Source: Flammeovirgaceae bacterium (GTDB taxonomy: Bacteria > Bacteroidota > Bacteroidia > Cytophagales > Cyclobacteriaceae). From it: DNA of 64,000 nucleotides. Made by a program: the position numbers and the translations under genes. The stretch covers positions 25,987 through 89,986 of the forward strand of contig JAJTGY010000012.1 of the NCBI GenBank assembly GCA_021298015.1, in the 5' to 3' direction. This document shows positions 8,823 to 17,406 of this stretch, in pieces. Each line of letters starts with the position of its first letter. Position 1 is the first letter of the stretch. A model generated the notes under the pieces. That model was given only the letters and a program-made list of their open reading frames with translations, did not search any database and was not told where the DNA came from.

Positions 8823-9994
8823 AACCTCGCTTTGCGCCAAAGGTCAATGGTGCTGTACCAGGCTTCCGCAAAACGCTTGTCACGCAGCAGGATGAAGTGA
8901 TCCGGATCATACACGCTGCCGCTTTTTACAAACGTAAACGACACATCGAGGGCGCGGTAACGCCAAACCTGGTTGCCAGAGTTGAAGAGTAATTCGTCCG
9001 GAGAGCCAAAGACCAGGTAAATCATACCCCGGTCGGACCGCCAGCCTTCTTTATATGAAGTGAAATACGTGTTCGCCAGCTCAACTCTGCGAAAATAACT
9101 ACGCATAAAATTCCGGGCGCGATCTTTATCGCGCGTTATTTCCAGGATCACTTTATCGAACAGCGCCTTATCGCTGCCGGCCGCCTCCAGACTCTTGTAC
9201 TCGTCAGGCGTACACACGTACATGAGCGGATCGCGAATCTGTTCTACGCGGTTGAATTTCGGAAAAGGGGGCGGAACCGCCATCATGGTAAAGCCCTCAG
9301 CAGCGGCTGTATCCTCCTGAAACAAGTAAAGCCCGGGCGATTTGAACCGAATCGTTTCCCCACTCCTGACCTGAAAAAGTGAGTCGTGAAACAGAAAGCG
9401 CTCAACCGGTGCAAGCTTTTCGGCAAACGGTGGTAAAGCGGGAGGAAACTTTTGATTACGGTAGAATGACACAAACATCGGTGTGTTGGGCCCGGAGCCC
9501 ACCACCTTAAAGGATTCGCCAACGGAGACGTAGCTGGACATCCAGACTCCAGCTTCATTTTCCAGCCGGCCCCTGACCGGAAAAATCGGCTCAATCAAAT
9601 GATGGAAAGTCCATTGCCGTCCGGTTTTCTGATTGCGGATGATCAAAACCAGCAGGTAGGGCTTTTCCCGCAGATCAACGGAAACAAGGCCCGTCACCGG
9701 TTTACTCTGCGCTTCAATTACAACGCTATCCTTTTTGAACTCGGTACCGACACGCTGGGTATAACTTTCACGCGTCTCCCACAACACCAAGTAAACCTGT
9801 TGCAGATTGTCTATTGGCTTAAAAGATAAGCGATAGTCTACCCGCATCTTACCCTCCTCATGTTGTGCATGCAGTGATACCTGCACTTCTTCATTGGGGT
9901 CGTACAAATAGTTTTGATTTAGGGAGGCAATGGACTGAGCCTTCAACGAGACGGCAGCCATAAGCCCGAATAACGTGATCAGCAGTCTTTTCAT
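8819..9994 (-). CDS. exported GWxTD domain protein
   Basis: A 391-residue protein of a family of unknown function found mainly in Bacteroidota and named for a C-terminal motif, here [20 protein letters not shown] near residue 325. Residues 1-21 form a signal peptide ending in LKAQ. The middle (about 30-280) is predicted to be beta-rich from alternating hydrophobic residues. The ATG at 9994 is chosen over a GTG six bases upstream because it opens directly into the signal peptide. The gene is divergent from a methyltransferase and convergent on prfC with a four-base stop overlap. No catalytic residues can be assigned. Confidence 0.8.
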   Translation of the reverse strand: MKRLLITLFGLMAAVSLKAQSIASLNQNYLYDPNEEVQVSLHAQHEEGKMRVDYRLSFKPIDNLQQVYLVLWETRESYTQRVGTEFKKDSVVIEAQSKPVTGLVSVDLREKPYLLVLIIRNQKTGRQWTFHHLIEPIFPVRGRLENEAGVWMSSYVSVGESFKVVGSGPNTPMFVSFYRNQKFPPALPPFAEKLAPVERFLFHDSLFQVRSGETIRFKSPGLYLFQEDTAAAEGFTMMAVPPPFPKFNRVEQIRDPLMYVCTPDEYKSLEAAGSDKALFDKVILEITRDKDRARNFMRSYFRRVELANTYFTSYKEGWRSDRGMIYLVFGSPDELLFNSGNQVWRYRALDVSFTFVKSGSVYDPDHFILLRDKRFAEAWYSTIDLWRKARF

Positions 9995-10065
9995 ACACAC
10001 AAACCGGTGGTTAATTTACAACGAACAATTGAGAGTATTCGGTTAATTTGCAACCGGATTTTTTT

Positions 10066-10842
10066 ATGGCTTCCGTCTTTACTACCGAGATAACATCCGG
10101 CTCCATCCCATCCGATAACCCGATTCACCAGCGTTTGTTAAAGGCCTATGTGTGGGCGGCCGACCTGGTGAGTGGTCATACCCTGGAAGTGGGCTGTGGA
10201 GAAGGCCGTGGCCTGGATTTATTGCTGCCTCGCGTAACCGCCCTCACCGCTATTGACAAGCTGACCAACGTGATTGGCGAATTGCGCAAGCGCTACCCGT
10301 CTATCACCTTCATCGATGACTTCCTGCCGCCCTTGCGCAACCTGGCCGATAATTCATTTGACTGTGTGGTAAGTTTCCAGGTAATTGAACACATCGAGGA
10401 TGATCACTCTTTTTTGAAAGAAATTCACCGCGTATTGAAACCGGGCGGCCTCGCGTTGATCACGACTCCCAATCGACCTTTGTCGCTCAGCCGCAACCCC
10501 TGGCACGTGCGTGAGTATACGGCCAGCGAGCTTACCTCACTGGCCCAAAAGTATTTTGCTTCGGTAACCATGAAAGGTGTTACCGGAAATGACAAGGTAC
10601 TGGCATATTACGAGCGTAACAAAAAATCCGTGGAACGCATTACGCGATGGGACATCCTGGATCTGCAACACCTACTGCCGGCAGCGTGGCTGCGCGTGCC
10701 CTACGAAATACTGAACCGGCTCAACCGAAACAAATTGAAAACGACTTCGGACGAACTGGTCATGTCCATCCGACATGACGACTACCTCATCACCGAGGAT
10801 GCCGAACACGCACTGGATTTATTTCTGATCGTGCGGAAGTGA
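10066..10842 (+). CDS. class I SAM-dependent methyltransferase
   Basis: A 258-residue cytoplasmic methyltransferase of the Methyltransf_11/UbiE-like type. Motif I for SAM binding is LEVGCGEGRGLDLL (about residues 43-56). The acidic residue after it is in TAIDKL. The post-I motif FDCVVSFQVIEHIEDD and the segment RVLKPGGLALITTPNRP match the fold well. The substrate is not evident, but the NRP after motif IV and the C-terminal HDDYLIT are common in methyltransferases acting on sugars or lipids. An in-frame TTG 18 bases upstream is less likely than the ATG at 10066. The nested palindromic element begins nine bases after its stop. Confidence 0.85.
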   Translation: MASVFTTEITSGSIPSDNPIHQRLLKAYVWAADLVSGHTLEVGCGEGRGLDLLLPRVTALTAIDKLTNVIGELRKRYPSITFIDDFLPPLRNLADNSFDCVVSFQVIEHIEDDHSFLKEIHRVLKPGGLALITTPNRPLSLSRNPWHVREYTASELTSLAQKYFASVTMKGVTGNDKVLAYYERNKKSVERITRWDILDLQHLLPAAWLRVPYEILNRLNRNKLKTTSDELVMSIRHDDYLITEDAEHALDLFLIVRK

Positions 10843-10850
10843 GGTAATAC

Positions 10851-10974
10851 TAGAAGCCATCTCAAAAACACTTCACCATGTCAGTTTGAGCCTGTCGAAA
10901 CCGGGTTTCAGTACCGAATAGCCTTCGACAAGCTCAGGCTGACAATTGAAAATTGATTTTTGAGATGGCTTCTA
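10851..10974. repeat. nested palindromic repeat element (MITE/REP-like)
   Basis: A 124-base element bounded by a perfect 18-base inverted repeat: TAGAAGCCATCTCAAAAA at 10851-10868 and its exact complement at 10957-10974. Inside it a second inverted repeat of 20 bases matches at 17 positions: GTCAGTTTGAGCCTGTCGAA at 10880-10899 and the complement at 10924-10943. The inner sequence is of the GTCAGCCTGAGCTTGTCGAA type that I recall as a widespread intergenic repeat in Bacteroidota genomes. The ends carry TA, which could be a duplicated TA target or part of the repeat. No transposase is present. The last three bases supply the stop codon of the peptidase gene that reads in from the right. Confidence 0.8.
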
Positions 10975-12342
10975 CAACCCGTACTGGTCCAGCAAGTAAA
11001 CCATGGCAGCCATGGCAGCCGCACCCATCTCCAACTCGCGTTTATCCACCTTATCGAACGTATCTTCCGCGGTGTGGTGGTAATTGAAGTACCGTTGGGA
11101 GTCGGGCAGATAGCCCATGAGCGGTACGCCCTGCGGAGCCAGTGGTCCGATATCCGCACCGCCTTCCTCCTGACTGAAGTCGGCCAGCCCGTATGGTTCC
11201 AACAACGGCTTCCAGCTTCTCACCTTGGCCTTCTTCGCATCATCCATGCTCAGGGTGAACCCACGGGGCGTGAAGCCACCGCGATCCGATTCCATGGCGG
11301 CCAGATGCTTTTCCTTTTTGGCCAGGGCCTGCCGGGCATACTCGGTTCCTCCGCGCAAGCCGTTCTCCTCATTCATGAACAAAACAGCCCGCACGGTGCG
11401 CTTCGGCTTATACCCCATGGCTTTAAACAGCCGAAGCACTTCAATGGCCTGCACGCAACCTGCCCCGTCATCGTGGGCCCCCTGACCCAGATCCCAGGAA
11501 TCGAGGTGACCGCTCACCACAATAATCTCTTCCGGATACTCCGAGCCCTTGATCTCTCCAATCACGTTGTACGAGGGGGCATCGGGCAAAATTTCGCAAT
11601 GCGACTCCATATAAAACTGCAAGCCGCTATCGTCTTTCAATAGTTTACTGAGCAACTCGGCATGGCGCGTGCTGATGGCCAGGGCCGGAATTTGCGGAAC
11701 ATTGGGTGCATACCGCAGTCCACCGGTATGTGGATAATCTTCAAGATTCGATCCCATCGACCGAACCAAAGCACCTACCGCACCGTACTTGGCGGCTTCG
11801 CTTGCCCCGCTTCCCCGCTGATCAACTGCGCCACCATAGCCGGCAAAGGTGTTCAGCCGCGTGGGGTCCATGGCCCGATTGAAGAAAACAATCTTGCCCT
11901 TAACGTTCTTTTCGCCCAATTGCTTGAGTTCATCAAAACTCCTGACCTCAATCACCGGAGCTGAAATGCCGGATGGGCCCGTACCGATGCTTCCGCCCAA
12001 CGCACAAACGTTCACTTCCACGGTGCCCATCTTGCGCGAATTCACAATACGACCAATCTCCTTTTGACCCCTCACCCAGTGCGGCACCATCACCGGCTGA
12101 AGGTAAACGTTATCGAAGCCGTAGTCCTGCATGACATGGCGGCCCCACTCCACGGCAGCCGCAGCTCCGGGTGAGCCACTCAGGCGGTGCCCGACCTTGT
12201 TGCAGAGGTAGTCCAGCATAGCGTACGACTCACCATTCCGCAAGGCCTCGTCAAAAATCTGCCGGATCGATGACTCATCGCGGGTTTGTGCAGCGCCCAC
12301 GAGTGACCCCAGCAGCAGCAGACAAGCGCCAATATATTTCAT
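10972..12342 (-). CDS. exported M28-family metallopeptidase (carboxypeptidase Q-like)
   Basis: A 456-residue periplasmic or secreted di-zinc peptidase. The start at 12342 gives a signal peptide MKYIGACLLLLGSLVGAAQ; in-frame codons further upstream run into the neighbouring gene. A protease-associated insertion covers about residues 120-235. Zinc and catalytic residues are visible: His279 (SGHLD), Asp291 (HDDGAG), Glu325 and Glu326 (MNEENG), Asp353 (ESDRGG) and His422 or His423 (YHHTAEDT). These fit the M28 carboxypeptidase Q branch that cleaves dipeptides or amino-terminal residues. It follows a DUF3299 gene by 11 bases, so the two are likely one operon. Its stop codon lies inside the repeat element at 10851-10974. 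Confidence 0.9.
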   Translation of the reverse strand: MKYIGACLLLLGSLVGAAQTRDESSIRQIFDEALRNGESYAMLDYLCNKVGHRLSGSPGAAAAVEWGRHVMQDYGFDNVYLQPVMVPHWVRGQKEIGRIVNSRKMGTVEVNVCALGGSIGTGPSGISAPVIEVRSFDELKQLGEKNVKGKIVFFNRAMDPTRLNTFAGYGGAVDQRGSGASEAAKYGAVGALVRSMGSNLEDYPHTGGLRYAPNVPQIPALAISTRHAELLSKLLKDDSGLQFYMESHCEILPDAPSYNVIGEIKGSEYPEEIIVVSGHLDSWDLGQGAHDDGAGCVQAIEVLRLFKAMGYKPKRTVRAVLFMNEENGLRGGTEYARQALAKKEKHLAAMESDRGGFTPRGFTLSMDDAKKAKVRSWKPLLEPYGLADFSQEEGGADIGPLAPQGVPLMGYLPDSQRYFNYHHTAEDTFDKVDKRELEMGAAAMAAMVYLLDQYGL

Positions 12343-12353
12343 AGTCTCAACAT

Positions 12354-12779
12354 TTACTTTTTCACAACTTTCGCCTGCTGAAGCAAGTAGATGTGGTGGT
12401 CCGGATCGCGGTCGTTCAACCGCAAAATTCCCTCCATCCAAATGGCATCAGGGCTGAATTTGATTTTTTCATCGGTCTCGACTTCTACCACCGTCTCGGG
12501 CCCGGCTGCCCCGCAGAAATAGCACACATTGAAGGGCAGGGCCGAGAACATGAATTTTTCAACATCCCCCACCTCCCCGGCTGGAATCACATATCCCTTC
12601 AGCTTCACCTTCTTTCCCTGGTAGCTCTTCAAATGCTGACTAAACCGTGGCACCTCAACCGTGTAACCCTGCGGATCTTTCTTTGTCTCAAAACCAACCT
12701 CAGCGAGAATATGCCAGAAATTAGTATCATTCTGAGCGGGCGAAAGCCACCACAGGAAAAAAAGCAGAAGTCGAATCAT
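12354..12779 (-). CDS. DUF3299-like exported protein
   Basis: A 141-residue protein with a short N-terminal hydrophobic segment (residues 1-16, MIRLLLFFLWWLSPAQ), probably a signal peptide. The body carries the segment KLKGYVIPAGEVGDVEKF and a Cys pair in VCYFCGAAGPETVVEV, then a C-terminal beta strand region. This pattern is typical of the DUF3299 family of small periplasmic beta-rich proteins whose function is not known; the two Cys could bind a metal or form a redox pair. A TTG start 36 bases upstream is in frame, but the ATG at 12779 opens the signal peptide directly. It is the first gene of a likely two-gene unit with the M28 peptidase and is divergent from sdaA. Confidence 0.72.
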   Translation of the reverse strand: MIRLLLFFLWWLSPAQNDTNFWHILAEVGFETKKDPQGYTVEVPRFSQHLKSYQGKKVKLKGYVIPAGEVGDVEKFMFSALPFNVCYFCGAAGPETVVEVETDEKIKFSPDAIWMEGILRLNDRDPDHHIYLLQQAKVVKK

Positions 12780-12882
12780 CAGCGAAAAATACAGAATCGC
12801 GTGCGCCCGAACCAAGTAGTTTAAACAAACGTTTGAAATGCGGTGATGATCTGAGAGATTTGAATGGTCAAAAATTCAGCTT

Positions 12883-13788
12883 ATGGCGTATCTGTTTGAG
12901 TCCTTTGCCGGTTGGAAGGCCTATAGCCAGGAAAAGAACATGGCCTTGCCGGAGGTGGTGATGGAGTACGAACAGCATCAACGAAATCGCACGCGCCAGG
13001 AGATCATCGAAGGGCTGGCCAAAGCGTTGGTCGTTATGAAAGATGCCGTGCGGACCGGGCTGGAAGAAGACATGACCTCACGGTCGGGCATGATCAATAA
13101 CGGAGCAAAAAAGGTGTACCGATACCCGACCCCGGTACTCAGCAAGGAATTTCAGCAACTGATCTCGCGTGCGCTGGCGGCCAAAGAAGTCAACTCCTGC
13201 ATGGGTCGCGTAGTGGCTGCGCCTACAGCCGGAGCAAGTGGCATTATGCCCGGCATTCTGTTTACGTTGCAAGACATTCACAAAATCGATGACGAAAAAA
13301 TTATTGAAGCCATGTTACTGGCGGCCGGCATCGGGTTGATCATTGAACAAAAAGCATCGATTGCCGGGGCAGTTGGAGGGTGCCAGGCGGAGACGGGCAC
13401 GGCAGCCGCCATGGGGGCCGGAGCGATTGTCTTCTGCCTGGGCGGCAACACGGACCAGATATTCAATGCGGTGGCCATCACCATTCAATGCATGTTGGGC
13501 CTCGTGTGCGACCCGGTGGCCGGTTTGGTTGAAGTGCCTTGCGTGGTGCGCAACGCCAGTGCTGCGGCTATTGCCTTCAGTTCTGCCCAAATCGGGCTGG
13601 CCGATGTCAGCAGCGTAATTCCCGTGGATGAAGTAATTGAAGCCATGGGTGAAATTGGTGCCAGCATGGAAACGCGTTACAAAGAAACGGCCCTGGGCGG
13701 ATTGGCCGCCACCAAAACAGGCCAAGCCATCAGCAAGAAAGTGTTGATCCGGGATATTGAGGTGTTACCGGATGAGGATGTCCGGTGA
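12883..13788 (+). CDS. sdaAA: L-serine ammonia-lyase, iron-sulfur type, alpha subunit
   Basis: A 301-residue alpha chain of the oxygen-sensitive [4Fe-4S] L-serine dehydratase that converts serine to pyruvate and ammonia. The catalytic signature is NSCMGRVVAAPTAGASG near residues 104-120. Cluster-binding Cys are candidates at 167 (GGCQAETG), 209 (VCDPVAG) and 220 (VPCVV). The beta (ACT-like) chain, which the two-subunit enzyme needs, is not in this window and should be encoded elsewhere. Gene length matches the alpha chain exactly. It ends two bases before the convergent stop of the next gene. Together with kbl and gcvH in this window it belongs to serine/glycine/threonine catabolism. Confidence 0.92.
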   Translation: MAYLFESFAGWKAYSQEKNMALPEVVMEYEQHQRNRTRQEIIEGLAKALVVMKDAVRTGLEEDMTSRSGMINNGAKKVYRYPTPVLSKEFQQLISRALAAKEVNSCMGRVVAAPTAGASGIMPGILFTLQDIHKIDDEKIIEAMLLAAGIGLIIEQKASIAGAVGGCQAETGTAAAMGAGAIVFCLGGNTDQIFNAVAITIQCMLGLVCDPVAGLVEVPCVVRNASAAAIAFSSAQIGLADVSSVIPVDEVIEAMGEIGASMETRYKETALGGLAATKTGQAISKKVLIRDIEVLPDEDVR

Positions 13789-13790
13789 TT

Positions 13791-14255
13791 TCAATTCCAC
13801 TGAATGCCCTGCACCCAGTCTACGATAAAATCGTAACCAAAGTAAACGGCAGTCGTAAGCGCCACTGACCACAAGCAGGCGCTGATGAGCATAAAAAATA
13901 TGACCTTCTGGCGCGAGCTACCCAACCCCACGGCCAACAAGGTGCCACCAATCGGTGTAAGAATTACGGGCGTTAAAAAGGCGATACCCGGTAGTCCATA
14001 CTTCAAGTACCACGTGGCTGATCGGCCATCCAGGTTGCGCTCGGGCCGGTCTTTAAAGAATCGCTGAATGATGTGCTTCCGAATGAATTCACCGAAATAG
14101 GTGAACGCCACCACCGATGTCATCATCCCCCCTGCCGTGGCAATCATCGTGGTGATCAGGTGCAAGCCGGCAGCCCTTCCACCGATCGGCCCCAAAATAA
14201 ACTTCAGCGTAGCCGAGAGCAACACCGGTATCGCCTTAAGGATTTCTTCCCACAT
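13791..14255 (-). CDS. small multi-pass membrane protein
   Basis: A 154-residue protein with about four hydrophobic helices, near residues 10-30, 35-60, 85-110 and 115-145. Conserved-looking features are the loop GPIGGRAAGL, the Arg/Lys/Asp-rich cytoplasmic loop FIRKHIIQRFFKDRPER, and PVILTPIGGTLLAVGLG. The double PxGG signature recalls the small multidrug-export (PF06695-like) or DedA-type proteins, but the match is not strong enough for a name. The ATG at 14255 is used rather than a TTG nine bases upstream. Upstream on the same strand lies upp, 41 bases away, so co-transcription is possible. Confidence 0.65.
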   Translation of the reverse strand: MWEEILKAIPVLLSATLKFILGPIGGRAAGLHLITTMIATAGGMMTSVVAFTYFGEFIRKHIIQRFFKDRPERNLDGRSATWYLKYGLPGIAFLTPVILTPIGGTLLAVGLGSSRQKVIFFMLISACLWSVALTTAVYFGYDFIVDWVQGIQWN

Positions 14256-14296
14256 AACTTTCAATTCCCCACAATTTGGTCAGGATTGGGCGCAGC

Positions 14297-14944
14297 TCAT
14301 AATTTTTCTCCAAAACTCAAATCACCCGCATCGCCCAGCCCCGGAACGATATAGAGTTGCTGATTGAGCTTTTCATCAATCGCAAACGTCCAAAGATCGT
14401 AAGAGGTGTTCAACGTTTTTTGAATGTGCGCAATACCCTCGGGAGCAGCAACCAACGCGGCCAGATGCAAATGCCGCGGCTTTTCGCGCTGCAACAGCTG
14501 GCCACATACCCGCAACACAGACTGCCCGGTGGCCAGCATCGGGTCAATCAGAATCACGGTGCGATCGGTAAGGGGCGGCAGGGCCATATACTCCATCTCG
14601 ATTGCCAATTGGCTCTCACTTTCTTTACGGTAAGCACCTATAAATCCACAGTCGCTTTGATCGAAAAAATATTGAAAGCCTGCAAAATAGGGAAGCCCGG
14701 CCCGCAAAATGGTAAGTAAAACCGGTGGCTGATCTGGCACCAGCACGTGAGCTGGCGCGAGCGGTGTTTCCACTTTTTGCGATACGTAGGTCAGGTGCCG
14801 CGAAATCTCATACGCCATGATGGCGCCTAACCGCTCAAGATTATGGCGGAAGCGGGCCCGGTCGCGCTGGATATCACGATCGCGCAATTCAGCCAAGAAT
14901 GCAAGGGCAATGGTGTTGGTTTCACTCAGGTTGTGAATGGTCAT
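14297..14944 (-). CDS. upp: uracil phosphoribosyltransferase
   Basis: A 215-residue enzyme of pyrimidine salvage that makes UMP from uracil and PRPP. The PRPP-binding motif is VILIDPMLATGQS (about residue 127), the N-terminal substrate loop is TILRAGLPYFAG, and the uracil-binding C-terminal motif is GLGDAGDLSFG at the very end. Length is normal. The ATG at 14944 is adjacent to the divergent peptidase gene, with only 61 bases between start codons, so both promoters must lie in that short stretch or overlap upstream coding sequence. Confidence 0.95.
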   Translation of the reverse strand: MTIHNLSETNTIALAFLAELRDRDIQRDRARFRHNLERLGAIMAYEISRHLTYVSQKVETPLAPAHVLVPDQPPVLLTILRAGLPYFAGFQYFFDQSDCGFIGAYRKESESQLAIEMEYMALPPLTDRTVILIDPMLATGQSVLRVCGQLLQREKPRHLHLAALVAAPEGIAHIQKTLNTSYDLWTFAIDEKLNQQLYIVPGLGDAGDLSFGEKL

Positions 14945-15005
14945 GACGTTGAAATCAACCGAAAATTTAGCGAAATGTCGTAAACTGCCGGTGAATTCTT
15001 TATCA

Positions 15006-15923
15006 ATGAATTACTCGCTCCTAAAACAACTTTGTGAAATACACGCTCCGTCAGGTGAAGAGGGACGTTTGAAAGAGTTCTTAACAGCATACATCCGCAA
15101 GGCCAGCCGCCATTGGAAGGTTAAACCCAAACTAATTGAAGGTGAAGAATTTCAGGATTGCCTGCTGCTGAAGTTTGGCCGGCCGCGCACCCTTGTGTTG
15201 GCGCACATGGATAGTATCGGGTTTACGGTGCGTTACCAAAATCAACTGCTCACCATCGGCAGCCCCGAGGCCGACATGGGCACCCGGCTGGTAGGCCGCG
15301 ATTCGCATGGCGAAATTGAATGTGAGTTGGAATACGATAAAGAGAACCACGCGTTCTACAAATTCGGTCGCACCATCGACCGTGGCACATCCCTCACCTA
15401 CAAAAGTAACTGGCGCGAAACAAAAACGACCATCCAAACGCCTTACCTCGACAACCGGCTGGGCATCTACAATGCCCTTCGGGTAGCGGAATCGATGAAA
15501 GATGGTATCATCGCCTTCACCTGCTGGGAGGAGCATGGTGGCGGCAGCGTAGGTTATGTGGCGGAGTATGTATACCGCAAGTATGGTGTTCGACAGGCGC
15601 TCATTTCGGATATCACCTGGACTTCGGATGGCGTGGAGCCGGGGAAAGGCGTGGTGATTTCCCTTCGCGACCGCAACATTCCGCGCAGGAGTTTTGTCAA
15701 CAAGATCATTGCCGTGGCACAGAAGAACCATATCAATCATCAACTGGAGGTGGAAGGGATGGGGAGCAGTGATGGTGGTGAACTCCAGCGCTCACCCTTT
15801 CCATTCGACTGGTGTTTTGTGGGCGCCCCGCAACTTAACCCACACACGCCCGATGAAAAAGTGAACAAGTCCGACATCGAAAGCATGTTTAAACTCTATT
15901 CAGTACTTATGCGGCAACTCTAG
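15006..15923 (+). CDS. M42/M20-like zinc aminopeptidase
   Basis: A 305-residue cytoplasmic metallopeptidase related to the M42 glutamyl aminopeptidases. Expected metal and catalytic residues are present: His67 (LAHMDS), Asp149 (TPYLDNRLG), Glu175-Glu176 (CWEEHGG), Asp202 (ISDITW) and a C-terminal His in NPHTPDE. It is shorter than typical M42 enzymes (about 350 residues) and its middle beta domain is reduced. The start at 15006 (MNYSLLKQLCEIHAPSGEE) is favoured over an upstream in-frame ATG at 14937 that would overlap upp. No signal peptide is seen, so it should act on cytoplasmic peptides. Confidence 0.85.
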   Translation: MNYSLLKQLCEIHAPSGEEGRLKEFLTAYIRKASRHWKVKPKLIEGEEFQDCLLLKFGRPRTLVLAHMDSIGFTVRYQNQLLTIGSPEADMGTRLVGRDSHGEIECELEYDKENHAFYKFGRTIDRGTSLTYKSNWRETKTTIQTPYLDNRLGIYNALRVAESMKDGIIAFTCWEEHGGGSVGYVAEYVYRKYGVRQALISDITWTSDGVEPGKGVVISLRDRNIPRRSFVNKIIAVAQKNHINHQLEVEGMGSSDGGELQRSPFPFDWCFVGAPQLNPHTPDEKVNKSDIESMFKLYSVLMRQL

Positions 15924-16008
15924 CCCGCCACGTTTCAAGTCAGCTTCCCCGTCTCAATTTTTCAGTACCTTTACTCATGACATTTTCCCATCCATTTATT
16001 CCATCGAT

Positions 16009-17361
16009 ATGACTTCCCGCAGGGCTTTCATTCAGCAAACCGCTTGGGCAGGTGTAGGGCTCTCCCTGTTATCCGCCTCAGATGTATTCGCGACAGCAAA
16101 AGAAAAAGTTCGGCTGGGCTTTATTGGCGTTGGCCTGCGGGGACAAAATCACCTTGAATTAGCGCTCAAGCGCACAGACGTTGACGTGGTTGCGTTGTGC
16201 GATATTCAGCAACGGATGATGGATGCCGCCTTACAGCTGGTGAAAGAGTCCGGCAAGCCCTCACCCCAGATTATTCTGGAAGGAAATTACGGCTACCGCA
16301 AACTGCTGGAAAGAAAGGATATCGATGCCGTAATTATTTCTACCCCCTGGGAATGGCACACCGTACAATGCCTCGATGCCATGAACGCGAAGAAATGGGT
16401 GGGCTGCGAAGTAATCACGGGCATGACCGTAGACGAATGCTGGCAGTTGGTCGACACGAGCGAAAAAACCGGCATACCGCTGATGATGCTCGAAAATGTG
16501 TGCTACAGGCGCGATGTGATGGCCGTACTCAATATGGTGCGGCAGAATCTCTTTGGCGAACTGATTCACCTGCAGGGGGGCTATCAGCACGACTTGCGCG
16601 AAGTGAAATTTAATGACGGGCAAAAACCTTATGGCGGTGGCGCTGAATTTGGCGCAAAAGGATTTTCTGAGGCGCAATGGCGTACGCAACACTCCGTGGT
16701 GCGCAATGGGGATTTGTACCCTACACATGGCATTGGTCCAATCGCCTTGATGGCCAACATTAACCGGGGCAACCGCTTTACGCGCCTGTCCTCGTTTGCC
16801 TCCAAGGCGCGCGGCCTCCACGAGCACGTGGTGAACGTAGGCGGCAAAGATCATCCGAATGCCAAAATCGATTTCAAGTTGGGCGATGTGGTGACGACCA
16901 TGATCAGCGCGGCCAACGGTGAAACATTCCTGCTGCAACACGACACCAACCTGCCCCGGCCCTATTCGCTGGGCTTCCGGGTGCAAGGCACAAAGGGCAT
17001 TTGGATGGACGTGAACAAGTCGATGTACATTGAAGGACAAAGCGCTAAGCCACACCAGTGGGAAGAAGCCAAGGCATGGCTGGAAAAATATGATCACCCG
17101 CTGTGGAAAAAATATGGGAGCGATGCCAGTGGCGCGGGGCATGGCGGTATGGATTGGTTTGTTTTGAACGCTTTTGTTGAATCGGTGAAACGCAACGTTA
17201 CCCCGCCCCAAGATGTATACGATGCCGTGACCTGGAGTGCCATCACTCCACTTTCCGAGACTTCGATTGCGCAAGGCGGCACAGTAGTTGACTTTCCGGA
17301 TTTCACCCGCGGTAAGTGGGAAAAAAGAAAGAATGAGTTTGCGCTCGATGATCGCTATTGA
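16009..17361 (+). CDS. Tat-exported Gfo/Idh/MocA protein of GH109 type
   Basis: A 450-residue NAD-binding protein with a twin-arginine signal (SRRAFIQQ at residues 3-10, then a hydrophobic stretch to about 30). The Rossmann motif GFIGVGLRG lies at 36-44. The region ENVCYRRDVMAVLNMVRQ and YQHDLREVKF matches the GH109 glycosidases, NAD-dependent enzymes that release terminal alpha-N-acetylgalactosamine by an oxidation/elimination route. The Tat signal fits export of a folded, cofactor-loaded enzyme; a TatA gene lies at 42866. It may be a plain oxidoreductase instead, since GH109 activity cannot be told from sequence alone. A -7-like TACCTTTA sits at 15966-15973. Confidence 0.82.
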   Translation: MTSRRAFIQQTAWAGVGLSLLSASDVFATAKEKVRLGFIGVGLRGQNHLELALKRTDVDVVALCDIQQRMMDAALQLVKESGKPSPQIILEGNYGYRKLLERKDIDAVIISTPWEWHTVQCLDAMNAKKWVGCEVITGMTVDECWQLVDTSEKTGIPLMMLENVCYRRDVMAVLNMVRQNLFGELIHLQGGYQHDLREVKFNDGQKPYGGGAEFGAKGFSEAQWRTQHSVVRNGDLYPTHGIGPIALMANINRGNRFTRLSSFASKARGLHEHVVNVGGKDHPNAKIDFKLGDVVTTMISAANGETFLLQHDTNLPRPYSLGFRVQGTKGIWMDVNKSMYIEGQSAKPHQWEEAKAWLEKYDHPLWKKYGSDASGAGHGGMDWFVLNAFVESVKRNVTPPQDVYDAVTWSAITPLSETSIAQGGTVVDFPDFTRGKWEKRKNEFALDDRY

Positions 17362-17406
17362 ATCTGAAGCAATGAACCTACAAGCATTTTCGTTGTTTGA
17401 TGTAGT

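Noticed and set aside
8816..8825. Stop overlap of prfC and the GWxTD gene as an assembly error
   Set aside because: Both proteins end with full-length family sequence; short convergent overlaps also occur at 35299-35302, so this is ordinary packing.
10984..11030. Short tandem repeat ccatggcag near the peptidase C-terminus
   Set aside because: It only encodes an Ala/Met-rich helix (AAAMAAM) and has two units.
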